Origin: Planctomycetia bacterium
Lineage (GTDB): Bacteria > Planctomycetota > Phycisphaerae > Phycisphaerales > SM1A02
Direction of reading: 5' to 3'
Assembly (NCBI GenBank): GCA_009936695.1
Contig: JAACEA010000079.1
Span: 1 to 8,174 of the forward strand
Length of the DNA stretch: 8,174 nt
The position numbers and the translations under genes were made by a program. Positions 1-5,674 of this stretch are shown here, one piece after another; positions within the stretch are counted from its first letter, which is position 1, and each line of letters opens with the position of its first letter. The notes under the pieces were generated by a model. That model was given only the letters and a program-made list of their open reading frames with translations. It made no database searches and had not been told where the DNA came from.

Positions 1-467
1 CGCCCCGAGGTGCCCGAGGTGTAGAGAATGACCGCCGGCTCGTCGTCGGCCATCGGTCGGCGTCTGGTTCGCGGCGGAAGCCCCTTGACCCCGAGTTCCT
101 CCATCTTGATGGCGGTGACCCCCTCGGGAAGGGAACCGGTGAAGCTGAGCATCGGCCCGACCGTCACCACCGCGTCGAGCCCCGCGTCTTCGATCACGAA
201 GGCGAGGTCTTCGGGCGAAAGGAGATAGTTCAGCGGCACCACGGTTCGTCCGAGTCGCCACGCCGCCAGCAACGCCGCGGGAAAGAGCCCGGACGTCGGC
301 AGCATCACGCCGATCCTCGGTCGATCGGTGGTCGACTCGATCGCCTTCGCGAGATGCGCGGCGACGTAGAGCATCGTGGCCCCTCGCCACCGGCGTTGGT
401 CGTCGACCGCGACCTCCCGGAAAAGACGTCGGAGCAGCATTCCTCTGATTCGGTCGTGGAGCTTCAT
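1..467 (-). CDS. AMP-dependent acyl-CoA/acyl-ACP synthetase (partial, N-terminal part)
   Basis: Reading the minus strand from ATG at 467 gives 155 complete residues that run off the left edge. Residues 50-100 (RIGVMLPTSGLFPAALLAAW, then VVPLNYLLSPEDLAFVIEDAG) match the first subdomain of ANL-superfamily adenylating enzymes. The last residues (VILYTSGTSG, 147-155) are the phosphate-binding A3 motif that grips ATP. By family knowledge such enzymes activate a carboxylate, usually a fatty acid, as an acyl-AMP and pass it to CoA, a carrier protein or a lipid. The NY-L-SPE stretch after the GxxVVPLN segment is most like long-chain acyl ligases related to the C-terminal half of Aas. The adenylation core and C-terminal lid lie outside the window, so the substrate cannot be judged. 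The start at 467 is not secure: the frame stays open further upstream without ATG, and no strong ribosome site sits directly before 467. A tiny frame at 490-464, with a good Shine-Dalgarno, overlaps this ATG as ATGA. Confidence 0.85.
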   Translation of the reverse strand, partial: MKLHDRIRGMLLRRLFREVAVDDQRRWRGATMLYVAAHLAKAIESTTDRPRIGVMLPTSGLFPAALLAAWRLGRTVVPLNYLLSPEDLAFVIEDAGLDAVVTVGPMLSFTGSLPEGVTAIKMEELGVKGLPPRTRRRPMADDEPAVILYTSGTSG

Positions 468-490
468 GACTTCGTACCATACGGTCTCAT
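464..490 (-). CDS. Possible 8-codon leader ORF in front of the acyl ligase
   Basis: On the minus strand GGAGGTG (500-494) stands five bases (from GGAGG) before an ATG at 490. That ATG opens an eight-codon frame reading MRPYGTKS and closes with TGA at 466-464. The stop overlaps the ATG of the acyl ligase (467-465) in the classic ATGA arrangement, so translation of the small frame could feed ribosomes onto the ligase start. This is the best ribosome site near that start. The same bases are also the first codons of the plus-strand lipoprotein, so the motif could be accidental. No known peptide is recognised. Confidence 0.25.
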   Translation of the reverse strand: MRPYGTKS

Positions 491-1256
491 GGGCACCTCC
501 CGCGCGGCCATTCTCGTGATCCGGACCTTCGTGCTCGCCGCCCTGTGCCTGCCCGGATGCGGCGAAGGGCAGCAACGCCGCTACGACGACGCCGTGCTCG
601 CCCTCCGCGACGGCCGGAACGAGACCGCCCTGGCGGAATCCCGCCGGGTCGTGAGTTCCTCGGATTCGACCCTTCGCTGCGACGCCGCACTGATCGCCGG
701 CGTCGCCGCCACGCGGGTCGGTGCCACCGCGGACGCCCGTCGCTACCTCAAGATCGCCGCGACTTCGAGCGACGACGTGGTCGCCGGAAGGGCGCTCGTC
801 CAGCAGGGCGTGCTCGAACGCGGGGAAGGTCGACGACTGGAAGCCGCGGCGAGCTTCGCGCGGGCGGCCGACCGGCTCGGGCCGGAGGAGGCCGGACGGG
901 CGCTGCTCCTCGCCGCCGAGGACTACGAGGCGATGGGCCGCCGCACCACCGCCCGACGTTGTCTCGATCGGGCCGCCGGACTCTCCAGTGATACGGCCGA
1001 CACCGCCCGCACCCGCCTGGCCGAAACCGGCTACACGATCCAGTTCGGGAGCTTCTCGAGCAGAGACAATGCGGCTCGACAGGCGGCTGCGGTGAGCCGT
1101 GAAGTCGCCCGCCGCGGCATCGGCGACGTCCGGATTCGATCCGAAGACGACGGCTGGAAGGTGCAGGCCGGGGTGTTTCGGGACCGGGCGGCCGCGGGGC
1201 GGGCCCTTCGACGCCTCGATCGAACCGACGCGATGGTCGTCCCGATCGGGAGTTGA
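489..1256 (+). CDS. Lipoprotein with TPR-like helices and C-terminal SPOR domain
   Basis: The frame is open from further upstream (354), but I place the start at ATG 489, giving 255 residues. Only this start puts a lipoprotein signal at the N-terminus: a short region with two Arg, a hydrophobic run (TFVLAAL), then L-P-G-C with the lipid-bearing Cys at 24. Proline at -2 of the lipobox is unusual but tolerated. Residues about 28-180 are Ala/Arg-rich amphipathic helices in pairs (for example ALIAGVAATRVGATADARRY), like TPR or Sel1 repeats. Residues 182-255 are a clear SPOR domain, opening with YTIQFGSFSSRDNA and repeating the pattern at WKVQAGVFRDRAAA. SPOR domains bind peptidoglycan stripped of stem peptides, typically at division sites, so an envelope or septal role for an anchored lipoprotein is likely. 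No strong Shine-Dalgarno precedes 489. Its start is only 21 bases from the divergent acyl ligase, so each promoter must lie inside the other gene or the transcripts must overlap. Confidence 0.85.
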   Translation: MGTSRAAILVIRTFVLAALCLPGCGEGQQRRYDDAVLALRDGRNETALAESRRVVSSSDSTLRCDAALIAGVAATRVGATADARRYLKIAATSSDDVVAGRALVQQGVLERGEGRRLEAAASFARAADRLGPEEAGRALLLAAEDYEAMGRRTTARRCLDRAAGLSSDTADTARTRLAETGYTIQFGSFSSRDNAARQAAAVSREVARRGIGDVRIRSEDDGWKVQAGVFRDRAAAGRALRRLDRTDAMVVPIGS

Positions 1257-1280
1257 CACCGGAACCCCTCGGGTTTCCCG

Positions 1281-1308
1281 TCGAATACGAACGTACCGTC
1301 CATATACT
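1281..1308 (+). promoter_or_regulatory. Candidate sigma-70-type promoter for the HEAT-like protein gene
   Basis: TATACT at 1303-1308 differs from the TATAAT consensus at one position and is a rare AT-rich block in this GC-rich sequence. Sixteen bases upstream, TCGAAT (1281-1286) is a poor -35. A start about seven bases downstream would give a leader of roughly 44 bases before ATG 1359. The call is by eye. Confidence 0.35.
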
Positions 1309-1358
1309 CGGGACGGTCACGAAACGATCGCCGGTCCGAACGCCACGGAGCGAATCCG

Positions 1359-2399
1359 ATGCCCCTGCCGATCATCCCCCTCGTCGTCACGCTCCTCACG
1401 ACCACCGTCCTCCCGACGGTGACGCATGCCGTGCCGCCGGGGACCGGGCACGGGTACGGATGGACCGACGGGGTCCTGCCGCCGACGCCGATCGCACGCG
1501 AGGGCGTGCTGCCGCCGATGGTCGACGCGCGAACCTCGGCGCGGGCGCGGGCCAACCTCGCGGCATCGAGGGCTCCGGGGGTTCGCGGACTTCTCGAGTC
1601 GATCCGGAAGACCAACCTCGGACGGATGCGGAAGGCCGAGACCCGCGCTTCCGGACTCGAACAGCTTCGAGCCCTCGACGACCCCGGCTTTCTCTACGCC
1701 ATGCCCGAAGTCCTCGCCGACGAAGCGGAGGACGTCCGCCTTGCCGTGGTCGAGCACCTCGCGGCATCCGGCCCGTCCGGCCAGGCGGCACTGGCCTGGA
1801 CCGCGATCCATGGCACGGCGCCGGGGATGCGTGACGCGTGCCTCGCCTCGCTCCGCGGACCCGCCGCAGCCGAGACGCTGGCGGTGCTTCAGACCGCACT
1901 CCGCGGCGGGAACCACCAGACGATCGATCGAGCCGGTCGCATCGCCGGTGTCATGGATGCCTGGCCCGCGATCCCGCACCTCGTCGCGACCCAGTACTCG
2001 GCGGACCGCGTCCGGCGCAAGAGCGACCTCGCGTGGATCGCGATCGGCACCCAGCGGTCCTACGTCCAGAATCTCATTCCCGTCACCGGGGATGGCTCGG
2101 GGGCGTTCCAGCCGGTGATCGGCCAGATCCTCGAAGGCTTCGTGATGCGGGTCATGGATGCGGTCGTCGTGATCTATCGCACCGAAGTGCATCGATCCCT
2201 CGTCGGCATCACCAGTCGGGCCACCGGCGCGGACACCAGTGGTAACGGATGGAGCTTCACCGCCTGGCGGGACTGGTACAACGACGAATTCCTCGCAACC
2301 GCCTCCGAACGCGCCGCGGAGGCCGTCGATGCGTCCGAGGCGGCCCGGTACGCCGATGCGGAGCGGCGCCGTCGGGATGCCGCCACGGGCGAGGACTGA
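1359..2399 (+). CDS. Secreted helical protein, probably HEAT-like repeats, function unknown
   Basis: The product has 346 residues. ATG 1359 is preceded by GGAG (1347-1350) at eight bases' spacing. Residues 1-24 form a Sec signal peptide: hydrophobic and Thr-rich, ending THA before VPPGTGHGYG, with cleavage likely after Ala24. There is no lipobox and no second membrane segment, so it should be released to the periplasm or outside. Residues about 75-250 are paired short helices with recurring patterns such as DDPGFLYAMPEVLADEAEDVRLAVVEHLA and AIPHLVATQYSADRVRRKSDLAWIAIG, resembling HEAT or PBS-lyase-like repeats. Those repeats normally mediate protein binding. Near residue 299 a short aromatic motif, FTAWRDWYNDEF, precedes an Ala/Glu/Arg-rich tail. 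I do not recognise a catalytic motif. A probable promoter lies in the 102-base gap after the SPOR gene, so it is likely its own transcription unit. Confidence 0.75.
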   Translation: MPLPIIPLVVTLLTTTVLPTVTHAVPPGTGHGYGWTDGVLPPTPIAREGVLPPMVDARTSARARANLAASRAPGVRGLLESIRKTNLGRMRKAETRASGLEQLRALDDPGFLYAMPEVLADEAEDVRLAVVEHLAASGPSGQAALAWTAIHGTAPGMRDACLASLRGPAAAETLAVLQTALRGGNHQTIDRAGRIAGVMDAWPAIPHLVATQYSADRVRRKSDLAWIAIGTQRSYVQNLIPVTGDGSGAFQPVIGQILEGFVMRVMDAVVVIYRTEVHRSLVGITSRATGADTSGNGWSFTAWRDWYNDEFLATASERAAEAVDASEAARYADAERRRRDAATGED

Positions 2400-2427
2400 T
2401 TCACGGGACGGCGGCCTCCGGTATTCT
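2400..2427 (+). promoter_or_regulatory. Candidate promoter for the glycosyltransferase pair, possibly leaderless
   Basis: TTCACG (2400-2405) and TATTCT (2422-2427) are separated by 16 bases, and each matches four or more positions of the -35 and -10 consensus. The ATG at 2435 begins eight bases after the -10 ends, where the first transcribed base would be expected. No Shine-Dalgarno lies before that ATG, which fits a leaderless message. Confidence 0.3.
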
Positions 2428-2434
2428 CCGTCGG

Positions 2435-3286
2435 ATGTCCGAAGAGACCCCACCCCGGATCCGGCGAGAGGACGGCTCGCCTTCCGTCACCGCCTACGTC
2501 ATCGCCTACAACGAGGCCGACAAGATCGAAGCGGCGATCTCCAGCGTCCTCTGGGCCGATGAGATCGTCCTCGCGGATTCCCACGCCACGGACGGAACCA
2601 TCGAGATCGCGGAACGCCTCGGCGCGCGGGTGGTGCAGATCGACTTCGAGGGCTTCGGCCCGCTCCGCAACAAGGCCATCGCGGCCTGCCGGGGCGACTG
2701 GATCTTCTCGCTGGACTCCGACGAGCGGTGCACCCCGGAGGCCAGGGACGCGATTCTCGCGGTGATCTCCGATCCGGACGCCGTCGACATCTGGCGGGTC
2801 CCACGCCGGAACTGGTTCATGGGCCGTTGGATCCGACACAGCGGCTGGTATCCGAACTTCCGGCAGCCGCAGCTGTTCCGCAACGGCCGCATGCACTACG
2901 ACCAGCTCCCGGTGCACGAGGGCTGGATCGCCGCGGACGGCGCCGAGGTCGCGGTCCTCCCCGCCGACATCTGGCAGATTCCGTTCAAGGACCTCGGGGA
3001 ACTTCAGCACAAGGCCAATCGCTACTCGACGCTCGGATCGCAGAAGGTGCTCGCCCGGGGCGGCGGGCGATCGATGGCGGGCGCCGTGGCACGAGGCTTC
3101 ATCGAGTTCGTCAAGCACTACGTGTTCAAACTCGGCGTGCTCGACGGCTGGGCGGGGTTCGTGATCGCGTTCGGCAATGCCGAGGGTGCGTTCTACAAGC
3201 ACGCGAAGGCATGGTGCGAACGACGTTCGACCCAGCCACCGAGTTCACCGCCGCTTCGACGCGAATCGGACCGGAGCGATTCGTGA
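2435..3286 (+). CDS. Family 2 glycosyltransferase, WaaE/KdtX-like
   Basis: The frame is open from 2249, but the GT-A fold begins about 18 residues after ATG 2435, so I start there (283 residues). Seen in order: the nucleotide-sugar-binding start TAYVIAYNEADKIEAAISS, then WADEIVLADSHATDGT, the DxD-type metal site DSDE (D94, D96), GRWIRHSGWYPNFRQPQLFR (about 130-149), and VHEGW (160-164). The GRWIRHSGWYP block followed by VHE is characteristic of the WaaE/KdtX (RgpB-like) branch, which adds a hexose, often glucose, to the inner core of lipopolysaccharide. The last helices (FIEFVKHYVFKLGVLDGWAG) resemble the amphipathic membrane-contact segment of that branch. The enzyme should act on the cytoplasmic face of the inner membrane. 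The acceptor and sugar cannot be read from sequence. The final about 15 residues are Pro/Ser/Arg-rich and seem unstructured. The stop overlaps the next gene's GTG start by four bases, so the two are translationally coupled. Confidence 0.88.
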   Translation: MSEETPPRIRREDGSPSVTAYVIAYNEADKIEAAISSVLWADEIVLADSHATDGTIEIAERLGARVVQIDFEGFGPLRNKAIAACRGDWIFSLDSDERCTPEARDAILAVISDPDAVDIWRVPRRNWFMGRWIRHSGWYPNFRQPQLFRNGRMHYDQLPVHEGWIAADGAEVAVLPADIWQIPFKDLGELQHKANRYSTLGSQKVLARGGGRSMAGAVARGFIEFVKHYVFKLGVLDGWAGFVIAFGNAEGAFYKHAKAWCERRSTQPPSSPPLRRESDRSDS

Positions 3287-4098
3287 GCGCCGACGCCCGA
3301 ACGCCCACCGCGAGCGTGATCGTGAGCACCTACAACGCCCCGCGAGCCCTTGAAGCGATCCTGCACCGACTCTGCGGCGGAAGTCATCGGCCGGCGGAGA
3401 TCGTCATCGCCGACGACGGCTCGACCGAGGACACCGCCGCGATGATCCGGTCGTTCGAACCACCCGCGGGAACGCGGATCAACCACTGCTGGCACCCGGA
3501 CGACGGTTTTCGGAAGACCCGCATCCTGAACGAGAGCGTCGCCCGAGCGACGAACCCCTACCTCGTGTTCCTCGACGGTGACTGCCTCCCCCATGATCGG
3601 TGGCTCGAGGACCATCTCCGGCTCGCCGAGTCGGGGACCTTCGTCCAGGGACGCCGTGCGTTCATTCCGGAACGCTTCGTGGACGCGGTGCTCGAGGGCC
3701 GGACCACGATCCCCAGACTCCTCCGTCGAGGCCGTCTCTCCGGAATCTTCAAGGCGATCCGCCTTCCGATGCCTCGGATTCGACGGGACCGCGACCTCTA
3801 CGGCCTGCTCGGATGCAATCTCGCGATGTGGCGCGAGGACGTGGTCCGAATCAATGGATTCGACGAAGCGTTCGAAGGCTGGGGGATCGGCGAGGACTCC
3901 GACCTGTGCGTCCGGCTGTACAATCTGGGCATCGAACGCAAGATGGTCCATGGCAGGGCGCTGGTGTACCACCTCGATCATCCGGAACTCCCCCGCGACC
4001 ACGTGCCCGAAAGCCTTGCCCGTCTGCAGCGAAGCATCGACCTCGGACTCACCCGCTGCGATGCGGGGCTGGACCGCCACACGAAGACGGTCGCCTGA
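3283..4098 (+). CDS. Family 2 glycosyltransferase with galactosyltransferase-type C-terminal motif
   Basis: The start is GTG 3283, which overlaps the previous stop as GTGA and has GGAG (3273-3276) six bases before it. It gives 271 residues with the fold beginning at residue 9. An in-frame ATG at 3211 has no such site and would add 24 unstructured residues inside the upstream gene. Motifs in order: ASVIVSTYNAP, IVIADDGSTED (D44, D45), HPDDGFRKTRILNESVA, the metal-binding DGD (D98, D100) in VFLDGDCLP, and GWGIGEDSDLCVRL (199-212). The last, after LLGCNLAMWREDVVRINGFDE, is the GWG-x-ED pattern of the Glyco_transf_7C / chondroitin-polymerase-like group, where Glu/Asp serve in acceptor binding and catalysis. 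It likely adds a sugar to the same glycan as its partner. Four codons' worth of bases (13) separate its stop from the convergent aminotransferase stop, with no visible terminator between. Confidence 0.88.
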   Translation: MSADARTPTASVIVSTYNAPRALEAILHRLCGGSHRPAEIVIADDGSTEDTAAMIRSFEPPAGTRINHCWHPDDGFRKTRILNESVARATNPYLVFLDGDCLPHDRWLEDHLRLAESGTFVQGRRAFIPERFVDAVLEGRTTIPRLLRRGRLSGIFKAIRLPMPRIRRDRDLYGLLGCNLAMWREDVVRINGFDEAFEGWGIGEDSDLCVRLYNLGIERKMVHGRALVYHLDHPELPRDHVPESLARLQRSIDLGLTRCDAGLDRHTKTVA

Positions 4099-4111
4099 AT
4101 CCCACGACCGT

Positions 4112-5341
4112 TCACATCGTCTCGACCGCCGCGGCCAGTCGCTCGTACTCGGAGAACTCGTTGTAGACATGCGTGCTGAATCGCATGAAACGCCGGCCAC
4201 CGAAATGCATGAGCGGAATCTCGATCCGGTGTTCTTCCAGCAGCCGCGCCTGCACGGGATCGACGCGGATCTCGAGCGGTCCGCGGGGCGGATCGGCCGA
4301 CGGCAGCGGTGGCCCGCCACCATCGGGCTGGAGACGATCGGGCAGCGGCAGCGTCGCCATGAAGCCGAGCGATGAACCGTCCAGCGAAGAGATGGGTTCG
4401 ACCCCGAGCCGCCCGACGAGCATCGCGTGGGCCGCGATCGTGAGCTCGCGATTGCGACGCCGCACCTCGGCCCAGCCGCCGAAGCGGTCCATGAAGCCGA
4501 TCGCGTCCTTCGCAAGGATCCACGGCACGGGATCGAACGTGCCCTGCCAGTCGAACTCCGCCGTGAACGCCTGATCGAGATGATGGCTGATCACCGTCGG
4601 CTTGATCCGATCCTCGAAATCCGACCGGACCACGAGAACCGCCGTGCCGCGAAGTGCGCACGGCCACTTGTGAAGGTTGCCGGTCCATGCGACGGGGTCA
4701 CCGATGTCCGCCACCGGCCGATCGAGCATCCCCGGCGCGTGGGCGCCGTCGACGATCGTCTCGACGCCGTGCGACTTCGCCATCTCGACGATCTCGCGGG
4801 TCGGAAGCACGAGGGCCGTCGGTGACGTGATCTGATCGAGCACGAGCAGTTTCGTTCGCGGTGTGATGGCGTGTTCCACGGCGTCGATCCAATCCGCGGG
4901 CCCCGCGATCGGCAGCGGGATCTCGACCTTCCGGGGCACGATGCCGCGACGACGCGCGGTCATCAGGATCGTCTGCCAGACCGCGTTGTAACCGTGATCG
5001 AGGTGAAGCACCTCGTCTCCCGGCTCGAGCGGGACCGACTGCAGCATCGCGTTGATCCCGCTCGTCGCATTGGAGACGAAACCGGTCCGATCACCATCCG
5101 CCCCGAGGAATTCGGCCACTGCGCGGGCGGAGGAACGGATCGCCAGCACCCCGTCCCGCCAGACACTCTCGACGGGATTCCCCTCGATCGCTCGGCGGGC
5201 CTCGCTCGCCCGCTCCTGCAATTCACGAGGAACCGCCCCGAAGGAGCCGTGATTGAGGAATGACAGATCGGGTGCGAGATCCCATTGCGATCGCGCTTCG
5301 ACGCCGAATCCGATCCGAGACTCGTGATGCGTTCCTGGCAT
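4112..5341 (-). CDS. PLP-dependent class V aminotransferase, isopenicillin-N-epimerase-like
   Basis: The protein is full length (409 residues) for this fold. FLNHGSFGAVP (28-38) is the signature opening of the CefD-like branch. The cofactor pocket is intact: SNATSGINAML (90-100) binds the phosphate, VDGAHAPG (197-204) supplies Asp198 to the pyridine nitrogen, and TGNLHKWPCAL (220-230) carries Lys225 for the Schiff base. QGTFDPVPW (266-274) and FMRFSTHVYN (385-394), with the carboxylate-binding Arg, complete the family pattern. Relatives include isopenicillin N epimerase, cysteine desulfurases and the EgtE lyase of ergothioneine synthesis. Neighbouring genes give no pathway and no ergothioneine or beta-lactam partners are visible, so the substrate stays open. 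ATG 5341 is the only usual start before the fold, since the next Met is at residue 99. It lacks a clear Shine-Dalgarno. The gene stands alone and convergent to the glycosyltransferases. The stretch 335-352 is a Pro/Gly/Asp-rich loop. Confidence 0.9.
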   Translation of the reverse strand: MPGTHHESRIGFGVEARSQWDLAPDLSFLNHGSFGAVPRELQERASEARRAIEGNPVESVWRDGVLAIRSSARAVAEFLGADGDRTGFVSNATSGINAMLQSVPLEPGDEVLHLDHGYNAVWQTILMTARRRGIVPRKVEIPLPIAGPADWIDAVEHAITPRTKLLVLDQITSPTALVLPTREIVEMAKSHGVETIVDGAHAPGMLDRPVADIGDPVAWTGNLHKWPCALRGTAVLVVRSDFEDRIKPTVISHHLDQAFTAEFDWQGTFDPVPWILAKDAIGFMDRFGGWAEVRRRNRELTIAAHAMLVGRLGVEPISSLDGSSLGFMATLPLPDRLQPDGGGPPLPSADPPRGPLEIRVDPVQARLLEEHRIEIPLMHFGGRRFMRFSTHVYNEFSEYERLAAAVETM

Positions 5342-5674
5342 GGCTCGTGGAGCGTAATCCGACGTTCAAAGCCGTTCACGCAATTCCGCCCGAATCCGGG
5401 ATTCCCCGACGGCGACCCATAACCTGCACCCATCGCCTGTTCGTCGTTCGAATGGGCGGCGTCGCCTCGTCCTCCTGCCCCCCTCCGGCGGGGCGGCGCC
5501 TTTCTCCACCATCAAACCCCTTTTTCAACCCTGAAAAAGGGGTTTTTCACGCAAATCCGCCACGACGGCGGTCAGTCGGTCGACTTCAGCCCGTACGGAT
5601 TCTGGTCGGGGTAACATTCACCGAACGAATTGTGGAGTGTCACCCTGACAACCGCCGAACAAGTTCAGGACACC
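5342..5674. other. Intergenic region without a convincing gene
   Basis: No frame here has a recognisable domain or a credible start. It must hold the promoter of the minus-strand aminotransferase and probably one reading right. What can be seen: a 13-base near-palindrome GAATCC-G-GGATTC (5392-5404) about 50 bases before the aminotransferase start; a GC hairpin GCCCC/GGGGC (5477-5494); the perfect terminator-like stem-loop at 5514-5547, listed separately; and a weak TAACAT -10-like block (5612-5617). Confidence 0.6.
5514..5547 (+). terminator. Perfect 14-bp stem-loop with terminal T run (intrinsic-terminator shape)
   Basis: The left arm AAACCCCTTTTTCA (5514-5527) and the right arm TGAAAAAGGGGTTT (5532-5545) pair without mismatch around a four-base loop ACCC. 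Reading right, the GGGG block is followed by five T (5543-5547), the classic shape. Reading left, a run of only three T follows the GGGG, so that direction is weaker. It sits between two divergently oriented starts, where no annotated gene ends. It may end an unannotated transcript, stop antisense transcripts running through the aminotransferase gene from the glycosyltransferases, or insulate the divergent units. Confidence 0.6.

Noticed and set aside
354..488. Upstream extension of the SPOR lipoprotein to ATG 354
   Set aside because: It would bury the lipoprotein signal 45 residues inside the protein and overlap the acyl ligase start; ATG 489 gives a normal signal peptide.
1253..1258. Perfect TTGACA at the end of the SPOR gene as a -35 element
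   Set aside because: No -10-like block lies 16-18 bases downstream; the best -10 (TATACT, 1303) is 44 bases away.
1317..2453. Long open frame on the minus strand (378 codons) opposite the HEAT-like gene
   Set aside because: The plus strand has a signal peptide, ribosome site and ordered helices; the minus frame has none of these.
2174..3202. Long open frame on the minus strand (342 codons) opposite the first glycosyltransferase
   Set aside because: It is the antisense shadow of a gene with intact GT-A motifs; its translation is rich in Arg, Asp and Val with no domain, as expected for GC-rich antisense frames.
3211..3282. ATG 3211 as start of the second glycosyltransferase
   Set aside because: It has no ribosome site and adds unstructured residues; GTG 3283 has GGAG at proper spacing and the GTGA overlap.
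4099..4111. Terminator between the convergent glycosyltransferase and aminotransferase genes
   Set aside because: Only 13 bases separate the stops and no inverted repeat or T run is visible there.
3193..4515. Minus-strand frame of 440 codons spanning the second glycosyltransferase and the aminotransferase end
   Set aside because: It crosses two genes with firm motifs in other frames and is Arg/Ser-rich shadow sequence.
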